Source: Rhodocyclales bacterium (GTDB lineage Bacteria > Pseudomonadota > Gammaproteobacteria > Burkholderiales > Rhodocyclaceae). Taken from it: a DNA stretch of 24,516 nt. The stretch lies in contig JAIOPW010000525.1 in the NCBI GenBank assembly GCA_021413665.1, forward strand, positions 1 through 24,516, written 5' to 3'. Positions 7,355 to 14,926 of the stretch are shown here, piece after piece (position 1 is the stretch's first letter; the number at the start of each line of letters is the position of its first letter). The position numbers and the translations under genes were made by a program. The notes under the pieces are model-generated. The model was given only the letters and a program-made list of their open reading frames with translations. It was not told the origin of the DNA and did no database searches.

Positions 7355-8019
7355 TGGCCAGCGGCGAACACCCGAAATCGACGCTTACCGCCTGGGAGCG
7401 TTGGGAACTCGCCAGTTTCGATGGGGCTGTCGAGGTAGCCGGAGGCATCCCGGGCAAGCCGGCATCGCCCGAGCTCAGCGCTGAGGAAATCCGCGAGATA
7501 CGCGAGCAGGCGCAGCGCGAAGGGCATAAGGCTGGATATGCCGTCGGGCTGGCCGAAGGTGCGGCCGCCGGGCTGGCGCAAGCCGAGGCCGCGGGGCGTG
7601 AAGAAGCCTTGCGCCTGGCAACGACCCTCGAGAACCTCGAAAAGTGCATCACCGAGCTGAATCAGGCCGTCGCAGACGACTTGCTCGCCTTGAGCATGGA
7701 AATAGCCCGCCAGTTGGTCCGCCAGACGGTCGCCGCCAAGCCGGATGTAGTCCTCGGCGTAATCCGCGAAGCACTGGAACAACTGCCCCTGCTGCATGCC
7801 GCGGTTCGACTCAACCCCGAGGATGCCTCGCTGGTGCGCCTGCGCGCCGGCGATCAACTCACCCATGCCGGACACCGGATTCATGAAGACCCCAAGCTCA
7901 AGCGCGGCGATGTGATCATCGAAGCCGGCGGCAGCCATCTCGACGCCAGCCTGGCCAGCCGCTGGCGACGCGTCGTGCAAGCCCTCGGCCAGGACGCGCC
8001 CTGGACAGACCTGGGCTGA
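7354..8019 (+). CDS. fliH: Flagellar export ATPase regulator FliH
   Basis: A 221-residue protein. FliH is the peripheral stalk of the export ATPase, holding FliI at the C-ring and the FlhA gate. Near the N-terminus the sequence AWERWELASF carries two tryptophans (W14 and W17), matching the short conserved N-terminal segment known to bind FliN and FlhA. The middle is alanine/glutamate-rich with small-residue repeats (about 50-80, GHKAGYAVGLAEGAAAG), typical of the FliH GxxxG region. The C-terminal half (about 105-215, LLALSMEIARQLVRQ and GDVIIEAGGSHLDASLASRW) is the FliI-binding V-ATPase-E-like domain. It sits between fliG and fliI with a one-base overlap and a two-base gap respectively. Confidence 0.95.
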   Translation: MASGEHPKSTLTAWERWELASFDGAVEVAGGIPGKPASPELSAEEIREIREQAQREGHKAGYAVGLAEGAAAGLAQAEAAGREEALRLATTLENLEKCITELNQAVADDLLALSMEIARQLVRQTVAAKPDVVLGVIREALEQLPLLHAAVRLNPEDASLVRLRAGDQLTHAGHRIHEDPKLKRGDVIIEAGGSHLDASLASRWRRVVQALGQDAPWTDLG

Positions 8020-8021
8020 AC

Positions 8022-9416
8022 GTGAACCCGGCCGACCTGTCACGCTTTCTCGTCGATTGCCGCGAGCAGCTTGTCGACCTGCGTCCCTGGGTAACGGCCG
8101 GCCGGCTAACCCGCATCAACGGTCTGGTCATGGAGGCATCGGGCCTCAAGTTGCCGCTCGGGTCCGGATGCCTGATCCAGATTCCCGGCGATGGCACTGT
8201 CGAGGCGGAAGTGGTCGGCTTCGCCGGCGATCGGCTGTTCATGATGCCGGCCGAAGACGTCTACGGCCTGTCACCAGGAGCGCTGGTGATCCCGATGGAG
8301 ACGCCGCAAGCCGCACCCGTACCGGGGCGGCATTCGCTGCCGTTGCGACGCGCACCGGACCGCGCCAAGCACCTGCCGGTCGGCGATTCGCTGCTGGGCC
8401 GCGTGGTCGATGGCAACGGCCGCCCGCTCGATGGCCTCGGCCCGCTGGACGCCAAGGACGTGCGCTCGCTGGCCAGCCGCCCGCTCAACCCGCTGCTGCG
8501 CGAGCCCATACGCCACACCATGGATGTCGGCATTCGCGCGATCAATGCCTTGCTGACGGTCGGCCGCGGCCAGCGCCTCGGCCTTTTTTCGGGATCGGGA
8601 GTCGGCAAGAGCGTATTGCTGGGCATGATGGCCCGCTACACGGAAGCCGACGTGATTGTGGTCGGACTGATCGGTGAACGCGGCCGCGAGGTCAAGGAAT
8701 TCATAGAGCTCAACCTCGGCGACGAAGGTCGCGCCCGTTCCGTGGTGGTTGCGGCCCCGGCCGATGTCAGCCCGCTGATGCGGCTGCAGGGTGCCGCCTA
8801 CGCAACCTCGATCGCCGAACATTTCCGTGACCAGGGCCAGCATGTGCTGCTGATAATGGATTCGCTCACGCGCTATGCCATGGCACAGCGCGAGATCGCG
8901 CTGGCGATCGGCGAGCCTCCCGTCACCCGTGGCTACCCGCCTTCCGTCTTTGCCCGCCTGCCGCAACTCATCGAACGCGCCGGCAACGGCCCGGCGGGCG
9001 GTGGCTCGATCACCGCCTTCTACACGGTGCTGGTCGAGGGCGACGACCAGCAGGATCCGATTGCCGATGCGGCACGCGCCATCCTCGATGGCCATATCGT
9101 CCTCAACCGGCAACTGGCGGACGCCGGACACTACCCGGCGATCGATATCGAGCAATCCATCTCGCGCGTGATGACCAACCTGATTCCAGCCGACCATCTG
9201 GAACAGGTGCGCCAGTTCAAGCAGCTTTATTCCCGCCACCAGAGGGCGCGCGACCTGCTCGCCGTAGGCGCCTATGCCGCCGGCTCCGATCCGCTGCTCG
9301 ATCGTGCCATCCTGATGAACCCGCAACTCGAACAGTTTCTCCAGCAGCAGATAGGCGAACGGGCCGACTATGCGTCGTCCCGGCGGCATCTGGCCGAGTT
9401 GTTCGCTACGGGTTAA
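8022..9416 (+). CDS. fliI: Flagellum-specific ATPase FliI
   Basis: A 464-residue F1-beta-like ATPase that energises unloading of export substrates. Seen in order: Walker A GSGVGKS at 191-197, catalytic glutamate E219 in GERGREVKEF, Walker B LLIMD at 276-280, and the family signature PPVTRGYPPSVFARLPQL near 299-316. The start is a GTG at 8022, two bases after the fliH stop. The next methionine would remove the conserved N-terminal segment, so GTG is preferred. It is in the usual order fliH-fliI-fliJ. Confidence 0.97.
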   Translation: MNPADLSRFLVDCREQLVDLRPWVTAGRLTRINGLVMEASGLKLPLGSGCLIQIPGDGTVEAEVVGFAGDRLFMMPAEDVYGLSPGALVIPMETPQAAPVPGRHSLPLRRAPDRAKHLPVGDSLLGRVVDGNGRPLDGLGPLDAKDVRSLASRPLNPLLREPIRHTMDVGIRAINALLTVGRGQRLGLFSGSGVGKSVLLGMMARYTEADVIVVGLIGERGREVKEFIELNLGDEGRARSVVVAAPADVSPLMRLQGAAYATSIAEHFRDQGQHVLLIMDSLTRYAMAQREIALAIGEPPVTRGYPPSVFARLPQLIERAGNGPAGGGSITAFYTVLVEGDDQQDPIADAARAILDGHIVLNRQLADAGHYPAIDIEQSISRVMTNLIPADHLEQVRQFKQLYSRHQRARDLLAVGAYAAGSDPLLDRAILMNPQLEQFLQQQIGERADYASSRRHLAELFATG

Positions 9417-9451
9417 CGTTAAGATAAGTTCCTGCTTTTCGCTATCCGGCC

Positions 9452-9898
9452 ATGACTCGCGCTTTCCCCCTCCAGTCCCTGCTCGACCTTTCGCAATTGC
9501 GTCTTGATGAAGCAGGGAGAAAACTGGGCGAATTGATCGCGGGCGAACTCGAAGCCTCGCAGCGACACGGCCTGCTGGTGACGTACCGCGAGGAATACCA
9601 GGTGCGCTTCCTGGCGGCTGCCCAGGGGGGGCTGAGCCCGGGCGAATGGCAAAACTACACCGGGTTCCTCGCCAAGCTCGATGAAGCGATCGCCCAGGCC
9701 GACTCAGCCATGACGCATACCAAACAGCAAACAGCGGCTGGCCAGCAGGAATGGATGGCCAAGCGTGGACGCGTCAAGGCCTTCGATACCCTGTCGGATC
9801 GCCATCTGTCGCGCCAGGCATACCAGGATCAGCGCCAGGAGCAAAAGGCCAGTGACGAACATGCCGCCCGCAGGCATGAGGAAAAGGAGAAGGACTAG
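9452..9898 (+). CDS. fliJ: Flagellar export protein FliJ
   Basis: A 148-residue, highly charged protein predicted to be almost wholly coiled coil. This fits FliJ, the antiparallel coiled-coil central stalk that inserts into the FliI hexamer and activates the export gate. Recognisable features are the N-terminal FPLQSLLDLSQLRLDEA and the acidic/basic C-terminal helix with SRQAYQDQRQEQKASDEHAARR. FliJ is poorly conserved, so the call rests on length, coiled-coil pattern and position directly between fliI and fliK. It ends 73 bases before fliK, and that gap contains a sigma-54 promoter, so it closes the first transcription unit or is followed by an internal promoter. Confidence 0.9.
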   Translation: MTRAFPLQSLLDLSQLRLDEAGRKLGELIAGELEASQRHGLLVTYREEYQVRFLAAAQGGLSPGEWQNYTGFLAKLDEAIAQADSAMTHTKQQTAAGQQEWMAKRGRVKAFDTLSDRHLSRQAYQDQRQEQKASDEHAARRHEEKEKD

Positions 9899-9914
9899 AG
9901 ACGGGTTCCCGGGC

Positions 9915-9930
9915 TGGCACAACCCTTGCA
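9915..9930 (+). promoter_or_regulatory. Perfect sigma-54 promoter of the fliK-fliR operon
   Basis: TGGCAC-AACCC-TTGCA matches the sigma-54 consensus at every defined position with correct spacing. The predicted start is near 9941, giving a leader of about 31 bases before the fliK ATG at 9972. A good Shine-Dalgarno (AGGGGAAG) follows within that leader. This makes fliKLMNOPQR an independently activated unit. Confidence 0.88.
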
Positions 9931-9971
9931 TTTACCGGTGCGATGAATGCCCATGACGCAGGGGAAGACAG

Positions 9972-11138
9972 ATGCCTGAACTGACGATTACACCGGCGCA
10001 AACGCCTGTTTCCGGTGGAGCGGCGAACGCCAACGCGTTGAGCCAAAGCGATGCGCCCAGCCGATCCGGTGAAAGCCAGAAGACGGACACGGAAAACGGG
10101 GAGGGATCGCCGTTTTCGGCTGTACTCAAGTCCCGCATGGACAAAACGACCTCGGCGGACGACGTCGCAGACAGTTCGGCCGCCACCGCCGCAACATCCC
10201 CGGCCGATCCTGCCAGCACCGCGGCAGGCCTTGATCTTTCGGCGCTGCTGCCCCTTCTCGGAATCACTCCTGCCGCAACGGCGAGCGTGACGACAGAGCC
10301 TGTGGCGATCACCGAGCAGGCACGCACAATCGCTCAAGATGCGCTACAGACGGCACTTCCCGGACTTCAAGTGGCGGCCGGGGCGGTGGAAGTGGCGCCG
10401 ACTCAAACGCTGGCAACCGCGGCTCCGGCCACTCTCATGAATGCGGGGTCCCGAAAGCGTCAGGAATCAGGAAGCGAAGCAAGCGCATCCGTTGGCGATG
10501 CAAAAGCCCAGGGGGGCGTCCAGACGCCCGTCACGGTGTCCGGCAAGATTGCGCCTGATGCGGCAATAAATGCCGATGCCGGCCGGCAGAACGGTGAAGT
10601 CGCTCAACCGGAAATTCCCGCCGGCGATTTCCGCGCGCTCATGGACCGCGCCGCGGCGATGACGTCCGGCATGGCGGGCGCGGCCAACGGGGCCTCGCCG
10701 AATTCGGGCCTGCGCATCGACACGCCACTCGGCCAAAATGGCTGGCATGAGGAAATGGGCCAGAAACTGACCTGGATGCTTGGCAACAATCGTCAGCAGG
10801 CCGACCTTGTTCTGACCCCGCCGCAACTCGGCCGCGTCGAGGTCTCGCTGACGATGAACGGCGACCAGGCGACCGCCATTTTCACCTCCCCCAACCCCGC
10901 GGTTCGCGAAGCACTGGAAGCCTCGCTGCAACGTCTGCGCGAAGTCCTCGCCGATGCCGGCGTAAGCCTTGGGCAGGCCCAGGTGGGTTCAGAATCGCCC
11001 AATCAGTCGTCGCGCAAGGACGGGCGCGGCGTTGGCGTTGACGAGGGTGTGCGCTATGCTTCGGCAGCCCCTTTGGCGGGATTGCAGGCAACCGCAATGG
11101 CCGGCGCCGGGCGCGGCATGATCGATATCTTCGCCTGA
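9972..11138 (+). CDS. fliK: Flagellar hook-length control protein FliK
   Basis: A 388-residue protein. The first 250 residues are low-complexity, rich in Ala, Ser, Thr and Pro, as expected for the extended ruler part of FliK. The C-terminal hook-length domain begins near residue 256 (GWHEEMGQKLTWMLG). It contains the family core ADLVLTPPQLGRVEVSLTMNG, then SPNPAVREALEASLQRLREVLADAGVSLG. FliK is exported during hook growth and interacts with FlhB to switch substrate specificity to filament proteins. The ATG at 9972 follows a clear Shine-Dalgarno (AGGGGAAG). It is followed by an unusual 148-base gap rich in inverted repeats before fliL. Confidence 0.94.
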   Translation: MPELTITPAQTPVSGGAANANALSQSDAPSRSGESQKTDTENGEGSPFSAVLKSRMDKTTSADDVADSSAATAATSPADPASTAAGLDLSALLPLLGITPAATASVTTEPVAITEQARTIAQDALQTALPGLQVAAGAVEVAPTQTLATAAPATLMNAGSRKRQESGSEASASVGDAKAQGGVQTPVTVSGKIAPDAAINADAGRQNGEVAQPEIPAGDFRALMDRAAAMTSGMAGAANGASPNSGLRIDTPLGQNGWHEEMGQKLTWMLGNNRQQADLVLTPPQLGRVEVSLTMNGDQATAIFTSPNPAVREALEASLQRLREVLADAGVSLGQAQVGSESPNQSSRKDGRGVGVDEGVRYASAAPLAGLQATAMAGAGRGMIDIFA

Positions 11139-11170
11139 TGCGACCGGTCGGCCGACCCGGATTACAGAAT

Positions 11171-11252
11171 CGGCTGTATTCAGCCGTAACATGCGTTACG
11201 GGGACGCCTTGGTTGTCGTGAAGTAGGCAAGGCGTAACCGCACAAAATGCGG
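11171..11252 (+). repeat. Four consecutive inverted repeats between fliK and fliL
   Basis: The fliK-fliL gap (11139-11286) holds four perfect inverted repeats in 82 bases: CGGCTG/CAGCCG with a 4-base loop (11171-11186); CCGTAAC/GTTACGG with a 4-base loop, sharing three bases with the first (11184-11201); ACGCCTTG/CAAGGCGT with a 16-base loop (11204-11235); and CCGCA/TGCGG with a 5-base loop (11238-11252). None is followed by a run of T, so they do not look like intrinsic terminators. CGTAAC occurs twice. They could be processing or stabilising RNA structures, or operator sites. Confidence 0.6.
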
Positions 11253-11286
11253 GAAATCAGCAACAGCGGGGATATGGAGAAAACCG

Positions 11287-11895
11287 ATGGCGGATGCAAA
11301 GAAAGCAGAAACTGAAACGGAAGCGGCCCCGCCGAAGGCGAAGGGGAAACTGATACTGTTCATCGTCATTGGCGTTCTGGTGCTTGTACTTGCCGGCGGT
11401 GGCGCGGCCTATTTCCTGATGAAGAAAAAGGCGCCCGCGGAAGGCGAAGACGGTGAAGAGCCACAAACTGAAGTCAAGGCCAAGAAGAAGGACAAGAAGG
11501 CGGATCACCACACCGCTCCCTCCTTCTACAAGTTCGACAAGGCATTTACGGTAAAGCTGCAGACGGAACAGCAGGAAGCCTATCTCCAGGCGGAAGTACA
11601 AGTGCGCGTACTTGATGCGGCAGTGCTGGAACTGCTGAAGCAGTATGACCCGGAACTAAAACACCGCATCATGCTGATCCTGCTGACCAAAAAGGCGTCG
11701 GATCTGGGCACGGCCCCGGGTGTCCAGCGACTGTCGAACGAAATTCGCGAGACCGTGAACAACACGCTGGAACCGCCTGTCGTCAAGAAGGGCAAGGACA
11801 AGGTGGAGACCAAGGAGGCCAAGGAACCGGGTGATACCGCCGCACCCGATGCGCCGGTGCAGGCCGTGCTGTTTACCTCCTTCATCATCCAGTAA
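11287..11895 (+). CDS. fliL: Flagellar basal body-associated protein FliL
   Basis: A 202-residue single-pass inner-membrane protein. A short lysine/glutamate-rich cytoplasmic tail is followed by a transmembrane segment at about 21-45 (LILFIVIGVLVLVLAGGGAAYFLM), then a charged linker (about 46-76) and the periplasmic FliL domain (FYKFDKAFTVKL onward, with AYLQAEVQVRV). FliL associates with the MotAB stator and supports torque. At about 30-40 residues longer than the enteric protein it has an extended lysine/glutamate-rich insertion near 155-190, before the C-terminal QAVLFTSFIIQ, which is the conserved end. It lies eight bases before fliM. Confidence 0.94.
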   Translation: MADAKKAETETEAAPPKAKGKLILFIVIGVLVLVLAGGGAAYFLMKKKAPAEGEDGEEPQTEVKAKKKDKKADHHTAPSFYKFDKAFTVKLQTEQQEAYLQAEVQVRVLDAAVLELLKQYDPELKHRIMLILLTKKASDLGTAPGVQRLSNEIRETVNNTLEPPVVKKGKDKVETKEAKEPGDTAAPDAPVQAVLFTSFIIQ

Positions 11896-11902
11896 ATACA
11901 CG

Positions 11903-12883
11903 ATGAGCCAGGACTTTCTCTCGCAGGAAGAAGTGGATGCCCTGCTCAAGGGCGTCACCGGCGAAGCCGACGAGGCGGCGCCGGAAGCCGACAACCACGA
12001 CGTCAAGAGCTATGACCTCGGACGTCAGGAGCGGATCGTCCGTGGCAGGATGCCAACGCTCGAACTCATCAACGAGCGCTTCGCGCGCTACCTGCGCATC
12101 GGGCTGTTCAGCTACATGCACCGCAGCACCGAAGTCTCGGTGGGCCCGATCAAGGTGCAGAAATACAGCGAGTTCATCCGCAACCTGGTGGTGCCGACCA
12201 ATCTGAACCTGATCCAGGCCAAGCCGCTGCGCGGCACCGGCCTGATCGTGTTCGATCCCAACCTGGTGTTCCTGGTCGTGGACAACATGTTCGGCGGTGA
12301 CGGGCGCTTCCATACCCGCGTCGAGGGCCGTGATTTCACGGCGACAGAGCAGCGCATCATCCAGGGAATCCTCAACGTCGTCTTCGAGGAATACCAGAAA
12401 GCCTGGGCGCCGGTCTATCCGCTGAAATTCGAGTACATCCGCTCGGAAATGAACACCCAGTTTGCCAATATCGCGACACCCTCCGAGGTGATTGTTTCGG
12501 TGACCTTCACCATCGAACTCTCCGGCACCACGGCGGAAATGCATTTCTGCCTGCCCTATTCGATGGTGGAGCCAATTCGCGACGTGCTCTACAGCACCAT
12601 GCACAGCGAGCAGGCTTCGTCAGACAAGCGCTGGACGGGAACGCTGACGCGCCAGCTGCAAACCGCCGAAGTCGAGCTGGTAGCCAAACTCGGCGGCGCC
12701 AGTGTCACTTTTGGCGACATCATCAACATGAAGGTCGGGGACATCATTCCCATCACCGTCGATGAAAACGTTCCGGTCGCCGTGAATGGGGTCCCGGTGG
12801 TCGAATGCCGCTACGGAACAAGGAACGGGCAGTACGCACTGAAGATCGAGCGCTTCTTCGCCGAAGAAGACGCCCAGGCATAA
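11903..12883 (+). CDS. fliM: Flagellar motor switch protein FliM
   Basis: A 326-residue C-ring protein. The N-terminal peptide LSQEEVDALLKG (residues 5-16) is the known CheY-phosphate-binding segment, so chemotactic control of the motor is expected. The CheC-like middle domain contains ERFARYLRIGLFSYMHRS and the GGDGRF segment at the FliG interface. The C-terminal SpoA domain (about 250-320, VELVAKLGGASVTFGDIINMKVGDIIPI) packs with FliN. The frame is open upstream to 11831, but the ATG at 11903 is chosen because the CheY-binding peptide starts there in the family; a longer version would overlap fliL. Confidence 0.97.
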   Translation: MSQDFLSQEEVDALLKGVTGEADEAAPEADNHDVKSYDLGRQERIVRGRMPTLELINERFARYLRIGLFSYMHRSTEVSVGPIKVQKYSEFIRNLVVPTNLNLIQAKPLRGTGLIVFDPNLVFLVVDNMFGGDGRFHTRVEGRDFTATEQRIIQGILNVVFEEYQKAWAPVYPLKFEYIRSEMNTQFANIATPSEVIVSVTFTIELSGTTAEMHFCLPYSMVEPIRDVLYSTMHSEQASSDKRWTGTLTRQLQTAEVELVAKLGGASVTFGDIINMKVGDIIPITVDENVPVAVNGVPVVECRYGTRNGQYALKIERFFAEEDAQA

Positions 12884-12901
12884 ATACGCGGGGAGCACGC
12901 G

Positions 12902-13321
12902 ATGAGCGAAACGAACGAAACTGAAGAGCAGGTATCCGAAGACGATTGGGCGGCAGCCATGGGCGAACAGGCCGCGGTCGAGGGCGAGGCCGTGACAACG
13001 ACCCAGCCAGCGGCGATTTTCGAGGAGCTTTCGGGATCCGCCGAAAAATCGGCAACGCCGCAGGGCTTCGACATGATCCTCGATATCCCGGTCAACCTCA
13101 CCGTGGAACTGGGCCGCACCAAGATATCCATTCGCAACCTGCTGCAACTGGCCCATGGCTCGGTCGTCGAACTCGAGGGAATGGCGGGCGAACCGATGGA
13201 TGTGCTGGTCAATGGCACCCTGATCGCACAGGGCGAGGTTGTCGTGGTGAATGAAAAATTCGGCATCCGGCTCACCGATATCATCACGCCCCAGGAGCGG
13301 ATCCGCAAACTGAATCGCTGA
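12902..13321 (+). CDS. fliN: Flagellar motor switch protein FliN
   Basis: A 139-residue protein, close to the FliN norm. The first 45 residues are acidic and variable (SEDDWAAAMGEQ). The C-terminal SpoA domain (about 58-137) includes ILDIPVNLTVELGRTKISIRN and the characteristic DVLVNGTLIAQGEVVVVNEKFGIRLTDI. FliN forms the base of the C-ring with FliM and docks FliH. A strong Shine-Dalgarno (GGGGAG) lies just upstream. The gene ends just before a terminator-like hairpin at 13336-13357. Confidence 0.97.
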   Translation: MSETNETEEQVSEDDWAAAMGEQAAVEGEAVTTTQPAAIFEELSGSAEKSATPQGFDMILDIPVNLTVELGRTKISIRNLLQLAHGSVVELEGMAGEPMDVLVNGTLIAQGEVVVVNEKFGIRLTDIITPQERIRKLNR

Positions 13322-13329
13322 TAAGTCCC

Positions 13330-13374
13330 GGCTTCCGCCCTCTGCTTGGGCGTTTTTCGCCGCCAGCGGAAGCC
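13330..13374 (+). terminator. Terminator-like hairpin nested in a competing stem between fliN and fliO
   Basis: Inner structure: CGCCC (13336-13340), a 7-base loop, GGGCG (13348-13352), then five T (13353-13357), which resembles a short intrinsic terminator. Outer structure: GGCTTCCGC (13330-13338) is perfectly complementary to GCGGAAGCC (13366-13374), nine base pairs. The outer left arm uses three bases of the inner stem, so the two folds compete. The T run is short, so termination would probably be partial. This could set a step-down in expression between the C-ring genes and the export-gate genes. Confidence 0.5.
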
Positions 13375-13411
13375 TAAGCTCGCGCCCTATCAGGTCATCC
13401 CGGTTGCGAGC

Positions 13412-13834
13412 ATGTTTCGTCTTTCCCCTGTCCCTTTGCTGCTTTTCTTCATGGCGCAGGCGGCTGCACAAACGCCCCAGGCAGGGGCGGCAGTGACCGA
13501 CCTGGGGGGCAGCCTGTGGCAACTCTTTCTTGGTTTGGCGCTGGTCCTGGCACTGGTGGTCGGCAGCCTTTGGGTGCTGAAGAAACTGGTCACCCCGCGC
13601 GGTGAAGGCGCCGGACTGGTGCGAGTCGTTGCCGGCACCGCCGTCGGCGCGCGTGAGCGCGTCGTCATTGTCGAAATCGGAAGCACCTGGCTAGTGCTGG
13701 GTGTGGCGCCGGGCCATGTGTCGGCCCTGGCCGAAGTTCCCCGTCAGGCCTCGACTGCCCAGCCCGCCGGCGCGGGCGCCTCTTCCGCCGAAGGATTTCC
13801 CGACTGGCTGCGCCGGCTGACGCAGAGGAGATAG
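13412..13834 (+). CDS. fliO: Flagellar export apparatus assembly protein FliO
   Basis: A 140-residue protein with a signal-peptide-like N-terminus (about 1-20) and a transmembrane segment at about 35-57 (LWQLFLGLALVLALVVGSLWVLKKL). A cytoplasmic domain follows with the FliO pattern RVVAGTAVGARERVVIVEIGSTWLVLGVAPG. FliO is a scaffold for assembling the FliP ring in the export gate. The frame is open upstream to a TTG at 13346, but the ATG at 13412 gives the expected membrane-targeting N-terminus; the upstream part lies within the hairpin region. It ends three bases before fliP. Confidence 0.93.
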   Translation: MFRLSPVPLLLFFMAQAAAQTPQAGAAVTDLGGSLWQLFLGLALVLALVVGSLWVLKKLVTPRGEGAGLVRVVAGTAVGARERVVIVEIGSTWLVLGVAPGHVSALAEVPRQASTAQPAGAGASSAEGFPDWLRRLTQRR

Positions 13835-13837
13835 GCG

Positions 13838-14581
13838 ATGCCGGGGCGACTACTTCGCAACGCGCTGTTCCTGGCATCGCTTCTGGCGCCGGCATTGGCC
13901 CAGGCCCAGGTTTTGCCGGCGGTCACCAGCAGCGCGGCAGCCGGTGGCGGCACCCAGTGGTCGCTCTCGATCCAGACCCTGCTGCTGCTCACCAGCATCA
14001 CCTTCCTGCCAGCGATGCTGCTGATGATGACCAGTTTCACGCGCATCATCATCGTCCTTTCCCTGCTGCGCCACGCACTGGGAACACAGACCTCGCCGCC
14101 CAACCAGGTCATCGTCGGGCTTGCCCTGTTTCTTACCTTCTTCATCATGGCCCCGGTTACCGAGCGCATCTACACGGAGGCCTATCTGCCCCTCTCGGAG
14201 AACAAGCTCAGCTTCCAGGGCGCGCTCGACAAGGGCGCGGTACCCTTGCGCGCCTTCATGCTCAAGCAGGTGCGGGAGGCGGATCTCGCCACCTTTACCA
14301 AAGTCGCGAAATTGCCGGTTCCGGCCAAGGCGGACGACATCCCGATGCGGGTCCTGATACCCGCGTTCGTCACCTCCGAACTCAAGACGGCGTTCCAGAT
14401 CGGCTTCATCGTTTTCATACCCTTCCTGATCATCGACATGGTGGTGGCCTCGGTACTCATGTCGATGGGCATGATGATGATGTCGCCGGTCATCGTCGCC
14501 CTGCCCTTCAAGATCATGCTGTTCGTGCTGGTGGATGGCTGGAACCTGCTTATCGGTTCGCTGGTCCTGAGCTTCGGCTAG
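13838..14581 (+). CDS. fliP: Flagellar type III export gate protein FliP
   Basis: A 247-residue inner-membrane protein, the usual FliP length. A cleavable signal peptide (about 1-22, ending AQAQ) is characteristic of FliP. The family signatures FTRIIIVLSLLRHALGTQTSPPNQV (about 66-90) and the C-terminal PFKIMLFVLVDGWNLL are present, with several hydrophobic helices. Five FliP subunits with FliQ and FliR form the export channel at the centre of the MS ring. A Shine-Dalgarno (GAGGAG) overlaps the end of fliO. Confidence 0.97.
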   Translation: MPGRLLRNALFLASLLAPALAQAQVLPAVTSSAAAGGGTQWSLSIQTLLLLTSITFLPAMLLMMTSFTRIIIVLSLLRHALGTQTSPPNQVIVGLALFLTFFIMAPVTERIYTEAYLPLSENKLSFQGALDKGAVPLRAFMLKQVREADLATFTKVAKLPVPAKADDIPMRVLIPAFVTSELKTAFQIGFIVFIPFLIIDMVVASVLMSMGMMMMSPVIVALPFKIMLFVLVDGWNLLIGSLVLSFG

Positions 14582-14590
14582 AGACCCGCC

Positions 14591-14860
14591 ATGACTCCCA
14601 CCACCGTCATCGAAATCGGTCGCAACGCCCTCGAGATCACACTCCTGATTTCCGCCCCGCTTTTTATCGCGGCATTGGTGACGGGCCTCATCGTCAGCAT
14701 TTTCCAGGCCGCGACGCAGATCAACGAAGCGACGCTCTCCTTCGTCCCCAAACTGGTGGCGATTTTCATCACCCTGATCGTCGCCGGTCCCTGGATGATC
14801 ACGATGATGACCGACTACATGCGCCGCCTCTATGAATCGATCCCCGCCATGATCGGCTAG
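14591..14860 (+). CDS. fliQ: Flagellar type III export gate protein FliQ
   Basis: An 89-residue protein with two transmembrane helices (about 15-40 and 50-77). The sequence pattern is typical: ALVTGLIVSIFQAATQINEATLSFVPKL, then LIVAGPWMITMMTDYMRRLYESIP. Four FliQ subunits wrap the FliP/FliR core of the export gate. It is nine bases after fliP and 66 bases before fliR. Confidence 0.97.
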   Translation: MTPTTVIEIGRNALEITLLISAPLFIAALVTGLIVSIFQAATQINEATLSFVPKLVAIFITLIVAGPWMITMMTDYMRRLYESIPAMIG

Positions 14861-14869
14861 TGAAAGGCC

Positions 14870-14915
14870 GTGAAACCTGGATAAGCGATCCCACTTGTCG
14901 CGCTTCACGTTTCAC
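14870..14915 (+). repeat. Inverted repeat between fliQ and fliR
   Basis: GTGAAAC (14870-14876) is perfectly complementary to GTTTCAC (14909-14915). A second pair, AAGCG (14883-14887) and CGCTT (14901-14905), is nested inside. Together they could form an interrupted hairpin filling the 66-base fliQ-fliR gap. No T run follows, so it is not an intrinsic terminator. It may influence fliR translation, whose Shine-Dalgarno is weak. Its significance is uncertain. Confidence 0.35.
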
Positions 14916-14926
14916 CGCGCCACAGA

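Noticed and set aside
10561..10577. CGGCA/TGCCG repeat inside fliK resembling the regulatory repeat
   Set aside because: It lies within the coding sequence, has a different spacing and only five matching bases, so it is likely chance.
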